Shown here piece by piece: positions 56,477 to 63,670 of a stretch of DNA of 64,000 bases (positions are counted from its first letter, which is position 1; each line of letters starts with the position of its first letter). The notes under the pieces were generated by a model. That model saw only the letters and a list, made by a program, of their open reading frames with translations, searched no databases and was not told the origin of the DNA. The stretch covers positions 434,001 through 498,000 of the forward strand of contig NZ_CADFEN010000002.1 of NCBI RefSeq assembly GCF_902833145.1. Reading direction: 5' to 3'. Source of the stretch: Burkholderia sp. BCC0506 (GTDB taxonomy: Bacteria > Pseudomonadota > Gammaproteobacteria > Burkholderiales > Burkholderiaceae). The position numbers and the translations under genes are program-made.

Positions 56477-56806
56477 TCATGCGTGAGCCGGCTGCGCGGG
56501 AACCACGGATAGCCGCAGGCCGACCGTCTTGAGCACCGCGAGCAGGGTTTTCAGCGTCGGGTTGCCATTCGGTGACAGCGTGCGGTACAGCGATTCGCGG
56601 CTGATGCCGGCTTCGGCCGCGACGGCGCCGAGCCCGCCGTACGCTTCCGCGACCGTGCGCAATGCGAGCAGGCCGGCCGCGCGGTTGTCCGGGTCGTCGA
56701 GCGATTCCATCGCGACGCGCAGATAGGCGACAGCGAGTTCGCGGTCGGCGCCGAGTTCGGCAACTTCCGCGTCGTGGTGCGATACCGCACCTTTGAGCTT
56801 GTTCAT
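56477..56806 (-). CDS. Antitoxin of a HigBA-type toxin-antitoxin pair
   Basis: 109 residues of the addiction-module antidote family with an XRE-like helix-turn-helix (LRTVAEAYGGLGAVAAEAGISRESLYRTLS, then NPTLKTLLAVLKTVGL). The N-terminal ~40 residues (SHHDAEVAELGADRELAVAYLRVAME) are the usual toxin-binding part. The start overlaps the toxin stop by 4 bases. Toxin-first order is that of HigBA/RelBE-like Gp49 modules. It is expected to neutralise the toxin and repress the shared promoter. Confidence 0.85.
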   Translation of the reverse strand: MNKLKGAVSHHDAEVAELGADRELAVAYLRVAMESLDDPDNRAAGLLALRTVAEAYGGLGAVAAEAGISRESLYRTLSPNGNPTLKTLLAVLKTVGLRLSVVPAQPAHA

Positions 56807-57135
56807 GTTTGCCTCCGTTTCCAGTTCGACCAGTGTTCCCTGGCGCGCCTGATGTCGTCGGATTGACTCGCCTTGTCGCCGCCGGACAGCAACAGCACCA
56901 GGGCGCTGCCGTGCCGGCCGAAGTACACGCGGTAGCCGGCGCCGACATGGACGCGCAGTTCGATCACGCCTTCGCCGACCGGCTCGCAATCGCCGAAGTT
57001 ACCGGTCTGCACGCGACGCAGGCGCTCGCGAATGCGTGCCTGCGCGGGCTTGTCACGGATGGCGTTCAGCCATTCGGTGAAAGGCTCGCGACCGTCGTCG
57101 CGCCGATAGCGAAGGAGTTTGAACTTGGCGAGCAT
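56803..57135 (-). CDS. RelE/ParE-superfamily (Gp49/HigB-like) toxin
   Basis: 110 residues: FTEWLNAIRDKPAQARIRERLRRVQTGNFGDCEPVGEGVIELRVHV then GYRVYFGRHGSALVLLLSGGDKASQSDDI-RRAREHW. This matches phage-derived Gp49-like toxins, mRNA interferases that cut at the ribosome. The conserved GYRVYF and the late basic residues are intact. No ribosome binding site precedes the ATG; instead the base before it belongs to a palindrome containing a TATAAG, which suggests a leaderless transcript. Confidence 0.85.
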   Translation of the reverse strand: MLAKFKLLRYRRDDGREPFTEWLNAIRDKPAQARIRERLRRVQTGNFGDCEPVGEGVIELRVHVGAGYRVYFGRHGSALVLLLSGGDKASQSDDIRRAREHWSNWKRRQT

Positions 57136-57154
57136 TGTAACTTATAAGCTACAA
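57135..57154. promoter_or_regulatory. Operator/promoter of the toxin-antitoxin pair
   Basis: A 20-base inverted repeat (TTGTAACTTATAAGCTACAA) with one mismatched pair overlaps the first base of the toxin start codon. On the minus strand its centre supplies TATAAG, which ends 6 bases before the ATG, the spacing expected of a -10 element with transcription starting at the A of ATG. Palindromes here are normal autoregulatory sites of such modules. Confidence 0.65.
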
Positions 57155-57509
57155 ATAAGTAAATGGAACGAGGCGGTGCGCATCGCAATGGCTGGTTGGC
57201 TGACACGCGTGCGATGTATTCATGGTTAGGGATTCGAGGGCGTGGAGCGAGCCTCCCGGACGACGATCATTTTTTCATCCGGGATGGCGTCTGACGATTC
57301 GGCCGAATGGCCGGTATCGATGGTGCGATGGGGGCGTGTCGTGGCCGAGCGGCTCGGCTTCAGCGATCTATCCGGTTTTCCCGAGCGCACAAGCCCTGGT
57401 ACGGCGCGCCGCAGCGCAGCGCGGCAAGATAGCGACCGTCGATGAATCGCGGTACGATCGCCCGTTTGCCTGTCTGGCCTGTCGCCGTCCCCCTCACGAG
57501 AGACCTCGC
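57155..57509. other. Intergenic region between toxin-antitoxin pair and acetyltransferase
   Basis: 355 bases without a supportable gene. AT-rich next to the operator. A short inverted repeat (TCCCGGA / TCCGGGA, about 17-base loop including a T-run) lies at 57,259-57,289. Nothing else was recognised. Confidence 0.35.
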
Positions 57510-58019
57510 ATGATCACGATCCGTCCGATGACCAACGACGATTTCGCGCGCTTCTGGCCGACCTATCGCGCCATCGTCGCTGCTCAGGAAACCTACGCAT
57601 TCGATCCCGAACCGACGCCGGAAGCGGCACGCGCATTGTGGCTCGACGCGCCGCTCTGCACGTGGATCGCCGAGGAGGACGGCGTGGTGCTCGGCTCGTA
57701 TTATCTGAAGGCGAACGCGGCCGGCCCCGGCAAGCACGTGAGCAACTGCGGCTACATGGTGAGCGAGGCCGCGCGCGGTCGCGGCGTCGCGCGCCTGATG
57801 TGCGAGCACTCGCAGCAGGTCGCGCGCGAGCGCGGTTTCCTCGCGATGCAGTTCAACTCGGTGGTCGCGACGAACGAGGTCGCGGTCGCGCTGTGGCAGA
57901 AGCTGGGGTTCGAGATCGTCGGCCGGCTGCCGCGCGCATACCGTCACGCGCGGCTCGGCTTCGTCGACTGCTTCGTGATGTTCAAGTGGCTCGGCGACGC
58001 GGCCGCCGCCGAAGCCTGA
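57510..58019 (+). CDS. GNAT-family N-acetyltransferase
   Basis: 169 residues from the ATG of MITIRPM; a longer upstream frame is not conserved. The GNAT core is clear: ITIRPMTNDDFARFWPTYR, TWIAEEDGVVLGSYYLK and the acetyl-CoA pyrophosphate loop VSEAARGRGVARLMCEHS (Q/RxxGxG/A), then NEVAVALWQKLGFEIVG. The substrate is unknown. It converges on the M29-like gene with 17 bases between stops, so a link to the peptide locus is possible but not indicated by strand. Confidence 0.85.
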   Translation: MITIRPMTNDDFARFWPTYRAIVAAQETYAFDPEPTPEAARALWLDAPLCTWIAEEDGVVLGSYYLKANAAGPGKHVSNCGYMVSEAARGRGVARLMCEHSQQVARERGFLAMQFNSVVATNEVAVALWQKLGFEIVGRLPRAYRHARLGFVDCFVMFKWLGDAAAAEA

Positions 58020-58036
58020 GCAACCGGCTCCCTGCG

Positions 58037-58990
58037 TCAGACGGCGAACGCGCCGTCGAACACGATGCGTTCGTCGAGCGCGAGCGTGCCGCGCGCGAAG
58101 ATCAGGTCGAGATGGTGGCTGCCGTTTTCGCCGCCGCCGAGCCCGAGATGCAGCCCGGGGTGGCGTTCCTCGAACCCCGCGTTGCGGCCGTACAGGCCGC
58201 GGATCCCGAGGTTCGTGCCGATGCCGAATTCCTCGATCCGCCGGTGATTCGCGTGCCGGTCGAGATAGGTCGAGAAATCGCGCCGGAAGCCCGCATCGTC
58301 GGTGTCGAAATCGACGATCGTGCTGTGCTCGACATGCAGCGTCGCGAGCCGCTCGGCCACCTTGTACTTGATCGCGAACGGCACGGTGCCGAGAAACGTG
58401 CCGCTGAACACGACCGAGCCGTTGAGGTCGGTCACGTGCGTCGCGATCTCGCCGGGCACGACGTCGAGGTTGCCCATGCCGTCTACGCTCGTCCACTTCT
58501 GGTCCGGCGTGAGCGAGCCCGTCAGCGCGTTGCCGGCTTCGTCGATGAAGCGGATCCGCGACGCGCGTGCGGCCGCCTCGATCAGCCGGCCGTTGCGTGC
58601 GGCGATGTCGTCGAGCGATTCGGCGAACGCCTCGTCGAGGTGCGGACCGTAATCCTTGAACAGCACCGACTTGCTCCAGTGCTCGACGATCGCGGGGCGG
58701 ATCGCGGCGAGGAACGGCGGCCCGCTCGGCGACGGTGTCGGCAGGCACGACGAGTCGTACAGCAGCACGAACAGGTCGGCGTCGTCGAGCGCGGCGGCGA
58801 TTTCGCCGGGCGGCGTGCTTTCGAGGCAGAGGGTGGTCGCGTCGAGCGAATCGGGCAGGGCGGAAAAGGCGCGCAACGCGATGTCGCGGTTGCGGGTGTC
58901 GTAGCCGACCAGCAGTTTTCCCGATTCGCCGCGTGCCAGCTTGTCGCGCAGCGCCGGGTGAAAGCCGAGCGCGCGGTGCAGGTTCTGCAT
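58037..58990 (-). CDS. M29-type (aminopeptidase T-like) metallopeptidase family protein, compact
   Basis: 317 residues, shorter than typical M29 aminopeptidases (about 370-410). The N-terminal ~150 residues form a Rossmann-like domain without clear motifs. The C-terminal half has the M29 metal-site pattern: VVPGE (Glu181), EEFGIGTN (Glu254), HLGLG (His281) and HHLD (His293, Asp295), the ligand order expected for a two-metal peptidase. It has no signal peptide and so acts in the cytoplasm. It is the only other gene on the transcript of the 40-residue peptide, separated from it by a perfect hairpin. It may cleave, bind or mature that peptide, which is an inference. Confidence 0.72.
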   Translation of the reverse strand: MQNLHRALGFHPALRDKLARGESGKLLVGYDTRNRDIALRAFSALPDSLDATTLCLESTPPGEIAAALDDADLFVLLYDSSCLPTPSPSGPPFLAAIRPAIVEHWSKSVLFKDYGPHLDEAFAESLDDIAARNGRLIEAAARASRIRFIDEAGNALTGSLTPDQKWTSVDGMGNLDVVPGEIATHVTDLNGSVVFSGTFLGTVPFAIKYKVAERLATLHVEHSTIVDFDTDDAGFRRDFSTYLDRHANHRRIEEFGIGTNLGIRGLYGRNAGFEERHPGLHLGLGGGENGSHHLDLIFARGTLALDERIVFDGAFAV

Positions 58991-59007
58991 GCGTATCTCC
59001 GGAAACG

Positions 59008-59031
59008 GCGGAAGGGCCGCGGCCCTTCCGC
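59008..59031 (-). promoter_or_regulatory. Perfect hairpin between peptide gene and M29-like gene
   Basis: GCGGAAGGGCCG followed directly by its exact reverse complement makes a 24-base perfect palindrome, 17 bases after the peptide stop and 17 bases before the M29-like start. It lacks a T-run. Its place suits partial termination or mRNA protection that would favour the peptide over the enzyme. Confidence 0.65.
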
Positions 59032-59048
59032 GAGAACGGGTGGCCCGC

Positions 59049-59171
59049 TCAGACCGGCCAGAGCGCGGTGCCGAACGGCACCACGGCGTCCTCGACCATC
59101 ATGTCGACGGCTTCGGGGTGCGTGTCTTCCTGCATCCAGTCAAGCAATTCGATTTGCTGGGTTTCCTGCAT
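59049..59171 (-). CDS. 40-residue acidic peptide, candidate RiPP precursor
   Basis: Opens with ATG after AGGAGA at 7-base spacing, an excellent ribosome binding site, and ends 58 bases before the M29-like gene. The peptide begins MQETQQIELLDWMQED and ends in the hydrophobic VVPFGTALWPV. It has nine Asp/Glu, one His and no Lys or Arg, so an acidic leader-like N part and a neutral C-terminal tail are visible. There is no Cys and no signal peptide. The layout (short precursor, hairpin, then one peptidase-like protein) resembles ribosomal peptide systems. No known precursor family is recognised, so the function is open. Confidence 0.65.
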   Translation of the reverse strand: MQETQQIELLDWMQEDTHPEAVDMMVEDAVVPFGTALWPV

Positions 59172-59274
59172 GTCAATTCTCCTGTGGTGAACATGAGTGA
59201 TTCAACATGAAAGCGCGGTAAAAGTATTTCCGCTCCTCGTTCGATATTTTGTGAATGCCGGACGAGTGGCGTCG

Positions 59275-59303
59275 ATATTAGTCTGCTGAATTTGCGAAAG
59301 CAA
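59275..59303 (-). promoter_or_regulatory. Sigma-70-like promoter for the peptide gene
   Basis: On the minus strand TTGCTT (59,303-59,298) and TAATAT (59,280-59,275) are separated by exactly 17 bases. Transcription would start near 59,268, giving a leader of about 97 bases before the peptide ATG. The surrounding AT-rich DNA fits a strong promoter. Confidence 0.6.
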
Positions 59304-59577
59304 TGCGTTGCAATGTTTTTAGTCGCGACGTGCTAAACACGGATGTTTTCGATTCACATATTGAAAAAACCGGATAAAACGGGCGACAGATCGCGCATCT
59401 TTTTTTCAGAGAATGGAATCCGGATCCAGGAAATGAATACGGTTATTTTTAATTGATATTCAATTGACCGGATTGCTGCACTTTATGTCGTTCTGGAAAG
59501 CCGCATGCGCGACCGTCCGGTGCTCGAAGCGGTCCGCGCGTTTTACACGCGTCAAGCGGTCGATCGGCATCCGCGCG
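59304..59577. other. AT-rich intergenic region below the Lrp gene
   Basis: Non-coding. From about 59,210 to 59,470 the composition is among the most AT-rich in the window, with runs of T near 59,400 and 59,445. It may contain regulator binding sites for the peptide promoter. No further gene, including on a scan for short frames with ribosome binding sites, was found. Confidence 0.4.
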
Positions 59578-60033
59578 TCATCCGAGCAACGCCTTTCCGA
59601 TCGCCTTGGTCGGCTCGGAGCGCAGCACCAGCGAAGTCGTGACCGCGCCGAAGCGGGCAATCGCGTCGATGAGCGTTTCGAGCTGGCCCGGCGTCGGCAC
59701 CAGCACCTTCAGCAGAAAGCAATCCTCGCCGGTCATGCGGTGGACTTCGATCACATGCGGCATGTCGGCAAACGCGCGCAGCGCCGGTTTGATGTGCTCG
59801 TGCGTCGTTTTCAGCCGGATGATGGCCATCATGCCCAACCCGAGCGCCGCCGGATCGATCCGTGCGCCGTAGCCGGCGATGATGCCGCGTTCCTCGAGTC
59901 GCTTGACGCGCTCCGAGGTCGCGGGCTGTGACAGCCCGATGCGCCTGCCGACTTCCGATAGCGGCGTTCGCGCGTTCTCCTGCAAGGCTTCGAGGATCGC
60001 AAGATCCAGGCGATCCAGTGCTTCGTCCGGCAT
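59578..60033 (-). CDS. Lrp/AsnC-family regulator
   Basis: 151 residues: helix-turn-helix LDRLDLAILEALQENARTPLSEVGRRI then GLSQPATSERVKRLEERGII, and the RAM/AsnC ligand domain (MMAIIRLKTTHEHIKPALRAF, HRMTGEDCFLLKVLVPT). Such proteins respond to amino acids. It lies upstream of the peptide/M29-like pair on the same strand and is divergent from the hydrolase gene; either could be its target. An inverted repeat lies just ahead of its start. Confidence 0.87.
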   Translation of the reverse strand: MPDEALDRLDLAILEALQENARTPLSEVGRRIGLSQPATSERVKRLEERGIIAGYGARIDPAALGLGMMAIIRLKTTHEHIKPALRAFADMPHVIEVHRMTGEDCFLLKVLVPTPGQLETLIDAIARFGAVTTSLVLRSEPTKAIGKALLG

Positions 60034-60056
60034 GTCGGTCCTCCGCTACCGTTGAT

Positions 60057-60086
60057 TCATCGGCATTTTGTCTCAATAACCGATGA
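60057..60086. promoter_or_regulatory. Inverted repeat upstream of the Lrp gene
   Basis: TCATCGG and CCGATGA, 7-base perfect arms 16 bases apart, lie 23 bases ahead of the Lrp start and 61 bases ahead of the divergent hydrolase start. The AT-rich centre (ATTTTGTCTCAATA) suits Lrp-type binding. Confidence 0.5.
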
Positions 60087-60147
60087 GTTGCCATTCCATG
60101 CCGGCCGGCGCGTGGTCACACTGCGGCTTTCGTTGACGGAGGCAGTG

Positions 60148-60693
60148 ATGGATCAGGCGATGGTGATCGTGCCGGGTATCGGCAATTCGGGACCGGATCA
60201 TTGGCAGAGTCATTGGGAGGCGGCGTTGCCCCGCGCCGCGCGCATCGCGCCGGCTTCGTGGGAGGCGCCGGATCTGGCCGACTGGACGGCGGCGCTGGAC
60301 GCGGCTGTCGCGAACGCCGGGGCGCCGCCGCTCGTGGTTTGTCATTCGCTGGGCTGTCTGTTGTTCGCGCATTGGCATGCCGTTTCGCCGCGCGCGGTGC
60401 GCGGCGCGTTTCTCGTGGCCGTGCCCGACCCGGAAGGGCCGCGCTTTCCGGTATCCGCCGCCGCGTTCGGGAACCTGCCGAACGGCCGGTTCGGGCGCGT
60501 GCCGGTGCTTGCGGTCGCGAGCACGGACGATCCGTACGATCCGTCGGGGCGAGCGCTCGAATGGGCCACGGAACGGGGCGCGACGCCGCTTGTGCTCGGC
60601 GCGCGCGGCCATCTGAACGCGGCGTCGGGGTTGGGCGGATGGGCCGAAGGGCGCGCGCTGCTTGCGGCGTTTGCGGCCGGACTCGGGCGATAG
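60148..60693 (+). CDS. RBBP9/YdeN-family alpha/beta hydrolase
   Basis: 181 residues from the ATG after GGAGGCAGTG. The family pattern is complete: VIVPGIGNSGPDHWQSHWE, then the nucleophile elbow VVCHSLGC (Ser), VASTDDPYDP (Asp) and ARGHLNAASGLGGW (His). These are small serine hydrolases with uncertain substrates. Divergent from the Lrp gene. Confidence 0.87.
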   Translation: MDQAMVIVPGIGNSGPDHWQSHWEAALPRAARIAPASWEAPDLADWTAALDAAVANAGAPPLVVCHSLGCLLFAHWHAVSPRAVRGAFLVAVPDPEGPRFPVSAAAFGNLPNGRFGRVPVLAVASTDDPYDPSGRALEWATERGATPLVLGARGHLNAASGLGGWAEGRALLAAFAAGLGR

Positions 60694-60815
60694 TGCGCGC
60701 CGGCACCGGGCCGCCGGATTTTTGCCGCCTGTGCGCGCCGGTTTCACGGCGGCTCGAGTATGATCGGCCGACGGTGGCCCAAGCCCCGGAATCGAACAAC
60801 GATGGAGACACCCCG

Positions 60816-62069
60816 ATGCGCGCAGTGCCGCAACAGGAGCGTGACGGCCGCTCGCGGCCGGACGCCGGCGCAACCGATCCCGGCCGGATGGCCGCGTGGC
60901 GGCTTGCGATCTGCCTGTCGCTCGGCAGCGCGATCGCGCTCGGCCTCGCACGCTTTTCATATGCGCTGCTGCTGCCGCCGATGAAGGCCGATCTCGGCTG
61001 GACCTTCGCGCAGGCCGGCGCGCTGAACACGGCGAACGCGGCCGGCTACCTGGTCGGCGCGCTTGCCTTTCCGCTGTTGTCGCGGCGCTGGCGCGCGGGC
61101 ACGCTGCTCGCGGCCGGTTGCGCGTTGACTGCCGTACTGATGGCCGCGGGCGGGCTCACGTCGGACATGCACGTGCTGCTGGTGCAGCGGCTGGCAACGG
61201 GTATCGGCAGCGCATTGATCTTCATCAGCGGCGGCGTGCTGGCCGCGCGGCTCGCGTCCGCGTCGCCGCGCGACGCAGGGCTGTTGCTTGGCCTCTATTA
61301 CGGCGGCACCGGCTGGGGCATCGTCGCGTCGTCGCTGCTGGTGCCGGCCACGCTCGCGTCACGCGTGCATGGCTGGCAACCCGCGTGGTTCGCGCTCGCC
61401 ACCGCATGCGTGCTGTTCTCGGCGGTGGCCGTGTCGGCGGCGTTTCGCATCGAGCGCGTGCATGCGGCGCCGGCCACGCAGGCCGACGGCACGCGACCGG
61501 CGCCGACCGCGAGCCCAACCCGCTTCGCGCTCGCGCTGGCCGGCTACGGCCTGTTCGGCGTCGGCTATATCGGCTACATGACGTTCATCGTCGCGCTGTT
61601 GCGCGGCGCGGGCATGAGCGGCACGGTGGTCGCCGCGTTCTACGTGATGCTCGGGATCGCGACCGTCGTGTCGGCGCGGCTGTGGTCGGGGCTGCTCGAC
61701 CGGATGCGCGGCGGCCAGGCGCTTGCCGTGCTCGACGCGCTGCTCGGCGTCGCGACGTTGATGCCCGCGCTGTTCGTGCATCCGGCTGCGGCATTCGCGT
61801 CGGGGCTGCTGTTCGGCGCGACGTTCCTGTCGGCGGTTGCGTCGACGACGGCCTTCGTGCGGCACAACCTGCCGCCCGACGGCTGGGCGAAGGGCATCAG
61901 CGCATTCACGACGGTCTTCGCATTCGGGCAGATCGGGGGGCCGGTGGCGATCGGCTGGGTGTCGGACAGTGCGGGGCTCGCGCGCGGGCTCGTGTATTCG
62001 GCGCTGACGCTGTTCGCGGGCGCCGCGCTCGCGGCCGGACAGCGGGCGCTGCGCGGCACGTCCGCGTAG
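60816..62069 (+). CDS. YbfB/YjiJ-like MFS carrier
   Basis: 417 residues, 12 membrane segments. The N terminus is distinctive: AIALGLARFSYALLLPPMKADLGWTFAQAGALNTANAAGYLVGAL, the YbfB/YjiJ pattern (written here in part). GLLLGLYYGGTGWGI and GWAKGISAFTTVFAFGQIGGP are also typical. The substrate is unknown. The stop is followed in the same reading frame by the remnant of a response regulator. Confidence 0.82.
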   Translation: MRAVPQQERDGRSRPDAGATDPGRMAAWRLAICLSLGSAIALGLARFSYALLLPPMKADLGWTFAQAGALNTANAAGYLVGALAFPLLSRRWRAGTLLAAGCALTAVLMAAGGLTSDMHVLLVQRLATGIGSALIFISGGVLAARLASASPRDAGLLLGLYYGGTGWGIVASSLLVPATLASRVHGWQPAWFALATACVLFSAVAVSAAFRIERVHAAPATQADGTRPAPTASPTRFALALAGYGLFGVGYIGYMTFIVALLRGAGMSGTVVAAFYVMLGIATVVSARLWSGLLDRMRGGQALAVLDALLGVATLMPALFVHPAAAFASGLLFGATFLSAVASTTAFVRHNLPPDGWAKGISAFTTVFAFGQIGGPVAIGWVSDSAGLARGLVYSALTLFAGAALAAGQRALRGTSA

Positions 62070-62096
62070 TCGCGCGACCGTCACCGCACGCAGGCG

Positions 62097-62469
62097 GTGC
62101 GCGACGCTGCCGGTATCTTCGTCAGCGGGCACGGCGACATTCCGATGTCGCTGCGTGCGCTGCAGAACGGCGCGATCGATTTCGTCGAGAAGCCGTACAA
62201 CTCGCAGCAGATGCTCGAGCGCGTGCAGCGTGCGCTGCGGCTCGCGCAGCAGCGGCATGCGGTGAGCCAGCGCCGCCGCGAGCTGCGCCAGCGGCTCGAC
62301 GCGCTGACCGCGCGCGAGAAGGAAGTGCTGCGCGGCGTCGTGGACGGCAAGGGCAGCAAGCAGATCGCGTCGGACCTGTCGATCGACGTGCATCGCGCGA
62401 GCATCAAGGAGAAGCTCGGCTCGACGTCGATCGCCGCGCTGGTGCGCGACGTGATGGTCGTGTGGGGAG
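62097..62469 (+). pseudogene. Truncated FixJ/NarL-type response regulator
   Basis: About 120 codons encode the last third of a receiver domain (IFVSGHGDIPMSLRALQNGA-IDFVEKP, with the Lys-Pro end) and a LuxR-type helix-turn-helix (LTAREKEVLRGVVDGKGSKQI, then SDLSIDVHRASIKEKLG). The first ~75 residues with the phosphoacceptor Asp are missing: the frame runs straight back to the MFS stop. After the helix-turn-helix the frame runs on without similarity. It is a decayed gene lacking both ends, and no partner kinase is nearby. Confidence 0.75.
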
Positions 62470-62652
62470 GAGGCGCGATAGCCGTAGCTATTGCAACGAC
62501 GAACGACGCCGCCATGCGGGCGGAAAGGCACGTTCCCCCCGTTTGGAAAATTCATTCGTGGGGCCGGCGCAAGCCCGTTATTAGCGTGAACAGACCCTGG
62601 TGTTGTCGGCCCGCCGCTCCCCGGTCAAATCCGCAGAAAAAGGGGAGTGTCA

Positions 62653-63570
62653 TCACTCCCGCAAATGATGGTCGGCGCGCGAGGCGGCGCTTTCCTGCAG
62701 CAGCGCGATCATCCGCTGCGCGAGCGGTGGCACGTATGCGCCCGCGCGATGCATCGCGCCGACGCGGCGGTCCAGCTCGAGTTCGCCGGCCCGCAGGTCG
62801 AGCGCGCGCAGTCCGGACACTTGGCCGAGCGCGTCGGCGCCGCCGACGCACAGCAGCGACGTGCCGCGCAGCAACTGCAGCAGCGACGTGTTGCCGAAAT
62901 CGGTCTCGACGCGCAGGCGCGGCGCCGGCAGCCCGCGCGCGCGGAACGCGTCGTCGATCCGGTGCCGCACCGGGATCGTCGTTTCCGGCAGCAGCCATTC
63001 CTGGTCGGCGAGATCCGCGAGCGTGAGCGCGCGCTTGCGCTGCAGCGGGTGGGCGGCGTCGGCGAGCACCGTGAGCCGGTCGTCGAACAGCACGATGGTG
63101 TCGAGCGCGAGGTCCGGCTGCTGCGGCTCGGGCGCCACGACCAGGTCGAGCTCGCCGGCCGCGAGCAGGTCGAGCAGCTCGCGGGCGAGCCGGCAGCGCA
63201 GCCGCAGCCGCGCGGCCGGCCGCTCGCGGATCAGTTGCCGGCACGCACCGAGCACGAACGCGTTCGGCACGGTCGGCGAGTAGCCGACCCGCACGACGCC
63301 CTGTTCGCCGCCGCGGATCGCGCGCATCTCCTGCAGCGCATCGTCGAATTCGAGCGCGATCCGCTGCGCGCGGGCGACGAAGCGCGCGCCGGCCGGCGTC
63401 GACGTCATCCCGTTCGCGGTGCGCTCGAACAGCGTCACGCCGACCTGCGTCTCCAGCCGCTGCACGGCCTTGGTCAGCGCGGGCTGCGACAGCCCCAGCG
63501 CGTCGGCGGCCTTGCCGATGCTGCCGTGCCGCTCCACGGCCAGCAGGTATTCCAGATCGCGGGTATCCAT
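62653..63570 (-). CDS. LysR-family regulator, divergent from acyl-CoA synthetase
   Basis: 305 residues. Helix-turn-helix LEYLLAVERHGSIGKAADAL then SQPALTKAVQRLETQVGVTLF; effector domain from VVRVGYSPTVPNAFVLGA. It is transcribed away from the acyl-CoA synthetase gene with 100 bases between starts, so it likely controls that gene and whatever pathway continues beyond the window. Confidence 0.87.
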   Translation of the reverse strand: MDTRDLEYLLAVERHGSIGKAADALGLSQPALTKAVQRLETQVGVTLFERTANGMTSTPAGARFVARAQRIALEFDDALQEMRAIRGGEQGVVRVGYSPTVPNAFVLGACRQLIRERPAARLRLRCRLARELLDLLAAGELDLVVAPEPQQPDLALDTIVLFDDRLTVLADAAHPLQRKRALTLADLADQEWLLPETTIPVRHRIDDAFRARGLPAPRLRVETDFGNTSLLQLLRGTSLLCVGGADALGQVSGLRALDLRAGELELDRRVGAMHRAGAYVPPLAQRMIALLQESAASRADHHLRE

Positions 63571-63670
63571 CAGGGATTCCTGTCGGTTATGACTTTATAT
63601 CCGGTAATGCATTGTGGTGATGCCTCGGCATCTTACAGACTGGCGGCACTGTTCGACCAGGAGAATCGTT

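Noticed and set aside
57259-57289. Short inverted repeat with a T-run between toxin-antitoxin and acetyltransferase genes as a terminator
   Set aside because: The 7-base stem has a 17-base loop, and no gene ends just ahead of it on either strand.
59171-59204. An 11-codon frame (ATG at 59,204) directly ahead of the 40-residue peptide, ending just before its start
   Set aside because: It has no ribosome binding site of its own, and such short frames are expected by chance.
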